From assembly GCA_948739805.1 (NCBI GenBank), contig CAPYID010000051.1, positions 1 through 10,225 of the forward strand: a stretch of 10,225 bases of DNA. Reading direction: 5' to 3'. This DNA comes from an uncultured Clostridia bacterium. GTDB taxonomy: Bacteria > Bacillota > Clostridia > TANB77 > CAG-508. The translations under genes and the position numbers were made by a program. Of the stretch, positions 5,068 to 10,225 are shown in pieces (positions within the stretch are counted from its first letter, which is position 1; each line of letters starts with the position of its first letter). The notes under the pieces were generated by a model. The model was given only the letters and a program-made list of their open reading frames with translations, made no database searches and was not told the DNA's origin.

Positions 5068-5994
5068 ATGTCAGCAAATGTAGAAACAATGTTTTCGGTA
5101 AGGGAAAAACCTTGGCATGGGTTAGGTACAATAGTGGAAGAAGCACCAGATTCTAAAGAGGCTTTGAGGTTAGCAGGACTGGACTGGGAAGTAATACAGC
5201 TTCCATTGTATACAAAAAGTGGAAATGTAGACGGCTACAAGGCGAACATAAGAAATATGGACAACCATGTATTAGGAGTGGTAACAGACCGTTACAAAGT
5301 AATCCAGAATACAGAAGCTTTTGCTTTTACAGATGAGCTGTTAGGTGCTGGTGTACGTTATGAAACAGCAGGTTCTCTACAAGGCGGAAGAAAAGTATGG
5401 CTTCTTGCAAGGCTGCCAAAAGAGTTTATTATTGCAGGTGAAAGGATTTCACCATATCTTGTATTCAGCAATACCCATGATGGAAGCGGGGCGGTACGTG
5501 TAGCAATAACACCTATAAGGGTATGCTGCAATAATACATTAAACCTTGCACTTAATACAGCCGCAAGAAGTTTTAGCATGGTACATACTGGTGATGTAAA
5601 AGGAAAAGTGAAAGAAGCAAAGGAAACTTTGTTTATGGCAGACTGGTATATGGAAAACCTGGGAAATGAATTTGAAAGGCTGCGTAAACAGAAAGTTACA
5701 GACCAGAAAGTTAAGGAGTACATTGACCTTTTACTGCCAGTTGAAAAAGATGCAGGTGCTGTTACAGTTAAAAATATCAAAAGACTGAGGGAAGATATGG
5801 CAGCCAGATATTTTGATGCACCAGATTTAAAGGATATAGGAAATAATGCTTACAGGTTTATCAATGCAGTTTCTGATTTTGCTACACATGCAGAACCTGC
5901 CAGACGTACAAGGAATTACCAGGAAAATTTATTTATGAGGACTTATGAAGGAAACCCAGTGATTGATAAGGCATATAAACTTGTGGCAGCTTAA
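5068..5994 (+). CDS. DUF932 phage/plasmid-like protein (TIGR03299 type)
   Basis: This is a 308-residue protein with an AAAGGAGG site ahead of ATG 5068. It shows the hallmark start of the family: an MFSVREKPWHGLG motif near residues 8-20, then a mid-section with SPYLVFSNTHDGSGAVRVAI at about 127-146 and PIRVCCNNTLNLAL at about 149-162. The C-terminal helical part includes the NAVSDFATH segment and ends in RTYEGNPVIDKAYKLVAA. The length is typical for the TIGR03299 group of PF06067. The family is widespread on phages, plasmids and integrative elements. It often sits beside exonuclease and annealing genes, as here, and its biochemical role is not established. It is followed 21 bases later by the YqaJ gene, so the two are almost certainly co-transcribed. 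No damage is visible. Confidence 0.93.
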   Translation: MSANVETMFSVREKPWHGLGTIVEEAPDSKEALRLAGLDWEVIQLPLYTKSGNVDGYKANIRNMDNHVLGVVTDRYKVIQNTEAFAFTDELLGAGVRYETAGSLQGGRKVWLLARLPKEFIIAGERISPYLVFSNTHDGSGAVRVAITPIRVCCNNTLNLALNTAARSFSMVHTGDVKGKVKEAKETLFMADWYMENLGNEFERLRKQKVTDQKVKEYIDLLLPVEKDAGAVTVKNIKRLREDMAARYFDAPDLKDIGNNAYRFINAVSDFATHAEPARRTRNYQENLFMRTYEGNPVIDKAYKLVAA

Positions 5995-6015
5995 TGGATA
6001 AAAAGGAGGATGTTT

Positions 6016-6945
6016 ATGTTTGAAAAAATACCAATAGCAGGAATCAGCAATTTAGAATGGTTAAAATTACGTAAATATGGTATTGGGGGTTCTGATGCAG
6101 GTGCTGTATGCGGTCTTAACCCATACAGCAGCCCTATGAAAATATTCAGGGATAAAACTACAGATACAGTTGAAGAAAAGAATAATGAAGCTGTACGTAT
6201 CGGGAAGGATTTGGAACAATACGTTGCTGTACTTTTTATGGAGGCTACAGGATTAAAGAACAGACGTTCAAATTATATGTACCGCAGCAAGGAATATCCA
6301 TATATGATTGCGGATATTGACCGCCTGGTAGTTGGAGAAGATGCAGGTCTTGAATGTAAAACAACAAGTGCATATAATGCTGGAAAATGGGCTGACGGAA
6401 ATATACCACTCCATTATGTTATACAGTGTTACCACTATATGGCAGTTACAGGCAGACGCTCATGGTATATAGCAGCTGTTATTTTAGGATGTGGGTTTGT
6501 TTATAGTAAACTGGTATGGGATGATGATTTGATAGAAAAACTTATTAAAATAGAAGGGGCTTTTTGGAATAATAATGTTAAGGCAAATACCATTCCAGAA
6601 CCAGATGGTTCTAAAACATGTGATGCAGTTTTAGAACAGTATTTCCATACTGCAAAAAAGGAAAGCATTATTGAACTTGCTGGCTTTGATGAGAAACTGG
6701 CACGCAGGGAAGAAATTTTATTATCTATTAATGAATTACAGTCTGAACAGAGGCAGATTGAGCAGGAAATTAAGTTGTATATGCAGGACAATGAAACTGC
6801 TGCCAGTAAAAATTACAGGGTATCATGGAGCAATGTAGATACAACAAGGCTTGATACAAAGAGAATTAAACATGAACAGCCAGAAATTTATAAGAATTAT
6901 GCCAAGGTAACATCATCACGCAGATTCCAGGTAAAGGCTGCATAG
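6016..6945 (+). CDS. YqaJ-family viral recombinase / exonuclease
   Basis: This is a 309-residue protein. The start at 6016 is chosen over ATG 6010 because AAGGAGG at 6003-6009 abuts the latter but is six bases from 6016. It carries the lambda-exonuclease/YqaJ fold signature (PF09588): GGSDAG at 24-29, the RIGKDLE segment with E67, the catalytic Asp in the IADID segment (D100/D102), the E-x-K pair in LECKTT (E113, K115), and the conserved PLHYVIQCYHYM helix at 131-142. The C-terminal third is a helical extension, with a coiled-coil-like stretch at about 228-260. The family degrades one strand of duplex DNA to leave 3' single strands for an annealing protein; pairing with the Rad52-like gene just downstream fits this. 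All motif residues appear intact. Confidence 0.93.
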   Translation: MFEKIPIAGISNLEWLKLRKYGIGGSDAGAVCGLNPYSSPMKIFRDKTTDTVEEKNNEAVRIGKDLEQYVAVLFMEATGLKNRRSNYMYRSKEYPYMIADIDRLVVGEDAGLECKTTSAYNAGKWADGNIPLHYVIQCYHYMAVTGRRSWYIAAVILGCGFVYSKLVWDDDLIEKLIKIEGAFWNNNVKANTIPEPDGSKTCDAVLEQYFHTAKKESIIELAGFDEKLARREEILLSINELQSEQRQIEQEIKLYMQDNETAASKNYRVSWSNVDTTRLDTKRIKHEQPEIYKNYAKVTSSRRFQVKAA

Positions 6946-6955
6946 CATACAAGGG

Positions 6956-6991
6956 GCAAGGGAAACATAATAGTTTTCCTTGCTTCTTTTT
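6956..6991 (+). terminator. Intercistronic terminator or attenuator
   Basis: GCAAGGGAAAC (6956-6966) pairs with GTTTTCCTTGC (6973-6983) with one G-T wobble around a 6-base ATAATA loop, and is followed by TTCTTTTTAT. It lies between the YqaJ and Rad52-like genes, so it probably reduces or ends transcription from the cassette before the annealing gene. No clear promoter is seen in the 25 bases that follow. Confidence 0.75.
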
Positions 6992-7017
6992 ATCAAGATA
7001 CAGAGGAGGGGTGCTTT

Positions 7018-7737
7018 ATGGCAAAAGAAATAATAAGGCTGCTAAGAGCTGATGAAATCGAGTGCAGGATATCCGTTATCAGGGAAAATGGTCTTAGTCT
7101 TTTATTATATAAAGATGCCAGGGTAGACCAGAGGATTCTTGATGAAACATTTGGAGTGTTTGGCTGGAAAAGAACCCACCAGTGTATAGATGGAAACCTG
7201 TATTGTACAGTAGAAGTATATGATAAAGATACAGGTATATGGGTTGCAAAACAAGATGTTGGCACGACAGGATATGCAGAAAAGGAAAAATCCCAGGCTT
7301 CAGATTCATTTAAACGTGCATGTTTCAACTGGGGCATTGGCAGGGAACTGTATTCTGCCCCATTTATATGGATACCATCTGTAAATACAACAATCAGGCA
7401 GAACAAAGACAAACTTTATTGCAATGACCACTTTTAAGTAGCTTCTATTGGATATAATAAAGACAGGGAAATATCCAGCCTTGTAATAGTAAATGTTTCC
7501 AATAAAGACCAGGTTGTATATGAATTAAAAGAAAAGACTGTTAATTCACAAAAAACTTACAATACAAGTTTATCTGGTGAGCAGATGCAGTCATTAGAAA
7601 AGGAACTTCAAAGGACAGGGGTTGGTATTGATGCTGTATGTGACAGGTACAAGATAGAAAACCCTGCGGAAATGCCAGATGATATTTATAAAAGGGTTAT
7701 GAAAGCACTGGCTAAAACAAAGTCAAAAGCAGCATGA
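7018..7737 (+). pseudogene. Rad52/Rad22-family single-strand annealing protein, interrupted by an in-frame stop
   Basis: Reading starts at ATG 7018 after GAGGAGGGG. Codon 140 (7435-7437) is TAA, but the same frame continues without another stop to TGA at 7735-7737, giving 239 codons. The N-terminal part shows the Rad52-like core: LLLYKDARVDQRILDE at about 28-43, FGWKRTH, W75 with KQDVG, then EKEKSQASDSFKRA at about 88-101 and WGIGRELYSAP at 105-115. The part after the stop (VASIGYNKDREISSLVIVN, and a helical tail with SGEQMQSLEKELQRTGVGID) has the expected continuation of such proteins. This is one nonsense change, not a frameshift. The 139-residue product still holds most of the core and might keep some function. 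The family anneals complementary single strands, here as partner of the YqaJ exonuclease. A sequencing error is also possible. Confidence 0.85.
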
Positions 7738-7773
7738 TTTGTAATATTTATTATATTTATCAGGAGTATAATT

Positions 7774-8145
7774 ATGAAAAGAGGTATGTATAGTGACAAC
7801 GAAAGAAAACTGTTCAAAAAAGTAGATAATGAACATGAACTTTTTAAGTATAAAATGTTATCTTCCACACCAAAGGAGATATATGATAGCTGCGATATTA
7901 TTAAATTTTATGAATGTATTTATGAGTATTTCAGATATGAAGAAATAATTGCAGAAAAACATATAAAATCATGTCTGAAATGTGGTAATGTGATTGCAAG
8001 CCTGTATGAAGTATATATAGAATATGAGTATTTACGTTTTTCCACATTTGGAGAAATCGCAGAACTGTTAGATGTTTTTGCAGGACAACAAGAGAAACAG
8101 CAGAATATAGATGATGGTTTACAGGAAGATGGCATTAATATATAA
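7774..8145 (+). CDS. Hypothetical protein with weak DUF3848-like pattern
   Basis: This is a 123-residue protein starting at ATG 7774 after CAGGAG at normal spacing. It is rich in Glu, Lys, Tyr and Ile and looks all-helical. The segment from about 20 to 101 (NEHELFKYKMLSSTPKEIYD, later LRFSTFGEIAELLD) resembles by eye the E-x2-F-x2-x-L ... P-x-E-I layout of DUF3848 proteins found on clostridial phages and mobile elements; this is a guess from memory of the family pattern. Four cysteines (C40, C48, C67, C70) include a C-L-K-C pair, but there is no full metal site. It follows the Rad52-like gene by 36 bases and is ended by a hairpin at 8180-8216, so it may be the last gene of the cassette. Function unknown. 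Confidence 0.75.
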   Translation: MKRGMYSDNERKLFKKVDNEHELFKYKMLSSTPKEIYDSCDIIKFYECIYEYFRYEEIIAEKHIKSCLKCGNVIASLYEVYIEYEYLRFSTFGEIAELLDVFAGQQEKQQNIDDGLQEDGINI

Positions 8146-8179
8146 TATTTGTATAGTTAGTTGAAGTTTATATTAGGTA

Positions 8180-8224
8180 ACTCCCGAAAGAACTGTTTAA
8201 AGTATCTTTCGGGAGTGGTTTTAT
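8180..8224 (+). terminator. Rho-independent terminator after the 123-residue gene
   Basis: A perfect 12-bp stem, ACTCCCGAAAGA (8180-8191) with TCTTTCGGGAGT (8205-8216), encloses a 13-base loop and is followed by GGTTTTAT. The T run is short, but the stem is GC-rich for this DNA and lies 35 bases after the stop codon. Confidence 0.78.
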
Positions 8225-8330
8225 GTTAAATATAGATGTATAATATTTTTTTGATGAAATTATTATGGATATGTGGCAGGTTTCTGGTTTATCAAGATAT
8301 AAATAAAATTTTTTACGGGGGTATAGTGTT

Positions 8331-8408
8331 ATGTATAATAATCTAAAGGCACAAATAACAGACTCTAAAATTAAATATGACATAAAAATTTTTTTGAAGA
8401 AGCTATAA
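8331..8408 (+). CDS. 25-codon leader frame, probable true 5' end of the following gene
   Basis: ATG 8331 is preceded by ACGGGGGTATAGTGTT, a usable ribosome binding site. The frame reads MYNNLKAQITDSKIKYDIKI and ends at TAA 8406-8408. At 8389-8395 it crosses a run of seven T in an arrangement T-TTT-TTG (8390-8396). A shift of -1 there would enter the frame of the large ORF, with FEEAIRNANVNKDSWDEDKL and then its residue 1, giving a 485-residue product. The coding-like residues between the run and 8462, and the missing ribosome binding site at 8462, support this as the real start. Either the run has lost one T (mutation or assembly error) or the shift is programmed. Confidence 0.5.
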   Translation: MYNNLKAQITDSKIKYDIKIFLKKL

Positions 8409-8461
8409 GGAATGCTAATGTAAACAAAGATTCCTGGGATGAAGATAAATTAGTTAAACGT

Positions 8462-9787
8462 ATGTGTGACGCATTTTGGGAAGATGTATGTATAAGTGCA
8501 GATTTAGAAAAAATATTAAACTTTTCGGAGAGGTCTAATAAAAGAAATGTTACCAGGGATTATGTGTTATCTGAACTAATGTTGTATTATAATACATTAT
8601 CTGGAATTGATGATGTTATTGATATAGAAGATAAATTATTAGAAATAAAAAAATATATAGATGCAGACATTTGGAAAATGTTATTGCCATTTTTTATTTA
8701 TGTAGAACCTGATATAGATTTAGATAATTTAAATAATTACACATTGGATATTTTTAAAAGAAATAATTTTATTTATTCTTTAGCATTATTGACAGGTGAT
8801 GACCGTTCTTACGAAAGAAAGAGTATTATAATAACGGTTTTTGATAAGATGGAAGAAAGAATTAAAATTAATGAAAGGGGATATTATAAAAATTTGTTAC
8901 GAGGAACAAAAAAATGTGATAGTTTTTCTGACTGTTCTAAAAAAGATGAGTGTAGGTATTTTTTGCTGATTAATTATTTAAAAAAGTTAAAGGCTGATTC
9001 TTTAAAAAGGTTAAAGATTGATAATTTAGAAATAGTTTTGGATTTGATTTATGATTTGTATAATGATTTGGAACTGCATGGTTCTACGTGTGAGTATTTT
9101 AAAAACCAAGATATAAATGAAATTTTAGAATTATCAGCAATGATATGTGTATCCAGGCGTGAACATATTAATTTTAAAGAATTACAAGATGAAAGTATGG
9201 AATTTTTAAAAGAAAAGGGATATGTAACAAGAGAGATTATTTTTAAAATGGTTGAAGAAATGAAGAAGTATGAAGAATATTTTAGATGCAAAGTAACGAA
9301 GTTTAAAGCTTTCCCTTCTGTGAACTTTAAATATGTTAAAGAATTGATGGAATATTATAAAGAAAGAGGAACAGAAAATGGATATGTGGTATATTGTTTT
9401 AATATATTAACAGATTGGTTTGGATATAGTTTGTATCTAAATAAAAAGGATACAAATATATTTAACTATAATGGGCTGGCATTAAAAGTAGTGGCAGAGG
9501 AGAATTTTTGTTTGGATACTGGCAAATCTATTTCATACAAGCTTACAAATGGATTTTGGGAAAAGGCAGAAGAATTAAGAAAAAATATGATTGGAAATCT
9601 TATAAGCAACTGGAATATACAGAAAGATGTAAAATATGAAAGGCATATGGAATTATATGACAAAGTGTTAGAAGATAATCTTAATTTGGGGAATAATATG
9701 GATTTTTTAGAATATTGGATAGAGCGTTTCAAGGAGGAAGAAGATTCAGAATGGGAAGATTTGCTAAAAGATTTTGTTTTATATTAA
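8462..9787 (+). CDS. Large hypothetical protein, likely missing its 5' end by frameshift
   Basis: The open frame from ATG 8462 gives 441 residues. No ribosome binding site precedes this ATG, and the frame is open and protein-like back to the T run at 8389-8395, so translation probably begins at 8331 with a -1 shift. The protein is Lys/Glu/Asp/Asn/Tyr-rich, soluble and mostly helical, with no signal peptide and no clear membrane helix. A cysteine group in the middle (C152, C158, C164, in the region CDSFSDCSKKDEC) may bind metal or form a disulphide. Residues 315-345 (ENGYVVYCFNILTDWFGY) are the most hydrophobic part. The end is acidic (FKEEEDSEWEDLL). I do not recognise a family. It stands alone between two terminators (8180-8224 and 9847-9892), which suggests an independent cargo gene such as a defence or regulatory protein; this is a guess from context. 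Confidence 0.75.
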   Translation: MCDAFWEDVCISADLEKILNFSERSNKRNVTRDYVLSELMLYYNTLSGIDDVIDIEDKLLEIKKYIDADIWKMLLPFFIYVEPDIDLDNLNNYTLDIFKRNNFIYSLALLTGDDRSYERKSIIITVFDKMEERIKINERGYYKNLLRGTKKCDSFSDCSKKDECRYFLLINYLKKLKADSLKRLKIDNLEIVLDLIYDLYNDLELHGSTCEYFKNQDINEILELSAMICVSRREHINFKELQDESMEFLKEKGYVTREIIFKMVEEMKKYEEYFRCKVTKFKAFPSVNFKYVKELMEYYKERGTENGYVVYCFNILTDWFGYSLYLNKKDTNIFNYNGLALKVVAEENFCLDTGKSISYKLTNGFWEKAEELRKNMIGNLISNWNIQKDVKYERHMELYDKVLEDNLNLGNNMDFLEYWIERFKEEEDSEWEDLLKDFVLY

Positions 9788-9846
9788 AAAATTTTAAATG
9801 AAAAAATATAATTATTCTTTATAATAAATTTGTTATATATATGAGT

Positions 9847-9892
9847 AAAGAGTCAAGGAACAGTATTTTTACAGTCCCTTGACTCTTTTATA
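9847..9892 (+). terminator. Rho-independent terminator after the large hypothetical gene
   Basis: AAAGAGTCAAGG (9847-9858) and CCTTGACTCTTT (9877-9888) form a perfect 12-bp stem with an 18-base loop, followed by TTATAATT. It lies about 60 bases after the stop of the large gene. Confidence 0.85.
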
Positions 9893-10191
9893 ATTGTAAA
9901 ATGTATCATATAAAAATATTAGTAGTAAAAATAAGATAATGTTTATTTTTGCTTATAATGAGGATATTGTCGGGAGAACAAAGTTTGTTGTTCAAAGTGC
10001 TGGAGGAATAAGGATTTTTTATTTTATTAGAAATAATTTTTATATAGTTATGATATGATTATTTTATATATTAAAACCTTTATTATATACCTTTTAAAAT
10101 AAAAAGTCAAAGGACAATAGTTTTGAGTTTCCCCATTTTTTAGGTTTAAGTGTTATCAAGCCCCATTTTTAATATGGTTAGCAGGAAATTG
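9893..10191. other. AT-rich right flank without a supported gene
   Basis: No gene of usual size was found on either strand. It contains a small inverted repeat, GAACAA (9976-9981) with TTGTTC (9988-9993), a 17-codon frame at 9958-10011 without a ribosome binding site, and the exact repeat listed separately at 10131-10170. Confidence 0.5.
10131..10170. repeat. Direct repeat CCCCATTTTT, two copies 30 bases apart
   Basis: The decamer CCCCATTTTT occurs at 10131-10140 and at 10161-10170, exactly 30 bases start to start, i.e. about three helical turns. The four-C run is unusual in this AT-rich tail. Repeated subterminal binding motifs of this kind are known at the ends of IS21-family elements, and an ORF seems to start 22 bases later, so this could be one end of an insertion sequence. 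The terminal inverted repeat and the transposase body lie outside what can be seen. Confidence 0.4.
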
Positions 10192-10225
10192 ATGACATGG
10201 CAAAGCATGTTTTCTAAAATAATCC
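10192..10225 (+). CDS. Possible 5' end of an ORF running off the window
   Basis: ATG 10192 follows GCAGGAAATTG, a moderate ribosome binding site, and the frame stays open to the edge (MTWQSMFSKII, 11 residues). A Trp-containing start of this kind is compatible with IstA-type transposases and would fit the repeats just upstream, but eleven residues cannot establish identity. Confidence 0.25.
   Translation, partial: MTWQSMFSKII

Noticed and set aside
9958..10011. 17-codon frame beginning MRILSGEQSLLF
   Set aside because: The residues look protein-like, but there is no ribosome binding site, the frame is very short and there is no supporting neighbour. It may be a gene fragment.

Overview
The window is strongly AT-rich DNA with Firmicutes-style signals: purine-rich GGAGG-type ribosome binding sites, hairpin-plus-T terminators and very short gene spacing. 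The protein families (zinc-ribbon membrane proteins, TIGR03299/DUF932, YqaJ, a Rad52-like annealing protein) suggest a Clostridia/Lachnospiraceae-type genome carrying accessory or mobile DNA. No integrase, replication gene, structural phage gene or conjugation gene lies inside the window, so the type of element cannot be fixed. No rRNA, tRNA or CRISPR array was seen.

Region 1 (1-1010): a gene-free left flank, then a minus-strand XRE-type repressor (357-695) with its own terminator. Upstream of it is a divergent intergenic stretch with several copies of a palindromic AT-rich octamer. Region 2 (1022-4140): four tandem plus-strand genes, each starting with the same C-x2-C-x11-C-x2-C zinc ribbon. 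One is soluble with a possible PH-like domain, one is tail-anchored, and two have a single membrane helix and an outside domain that appears shared between them. A 37-residue ORF (4225-4338) and a bidirectional terminator (4383-4422) follow. This looks like one co-transcribed membrane system of unknown function, possibly controlled by the divergent regulator. It is the best candidate in the window for something undescribed.

Region 3 (4452-4580, minus): a very small excisionase/AlpA-like helix-turn-helix protein, convergent with region 2 on the shared terminator. Region 4 (4798-7737, plus): a phage/ICE-type homologous recombination cassette made of two small proteins, a DUF932 protein, a YqaJ exonuclease and a Rad52-like single-strand annealing protein. 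Exonuclease plus annealing protein is the same logic as lambda Exo/Beta. The annealing gene carries an in-frame TAA at codon 140 of 239, with clear coding sequence continuing in the same frame, so it is probably a recent pseudogene.

Region 5 (7774-9787, plus): a 123-residue protein with weak resemblance to DUF3848, then a large unrecognised protein. The apparent start of the large protein lacks a ribosome binding site. A properly initiated leader ORF just upstream enters its frame by a -1 shift at a T7 run. Region 6 (9788-10225): a terminator and an AT-rich tail with an exact 10-base direct repeat 30 bases apart and a possible start of another ORF at the edge, which might be the end of an insertion sequence.
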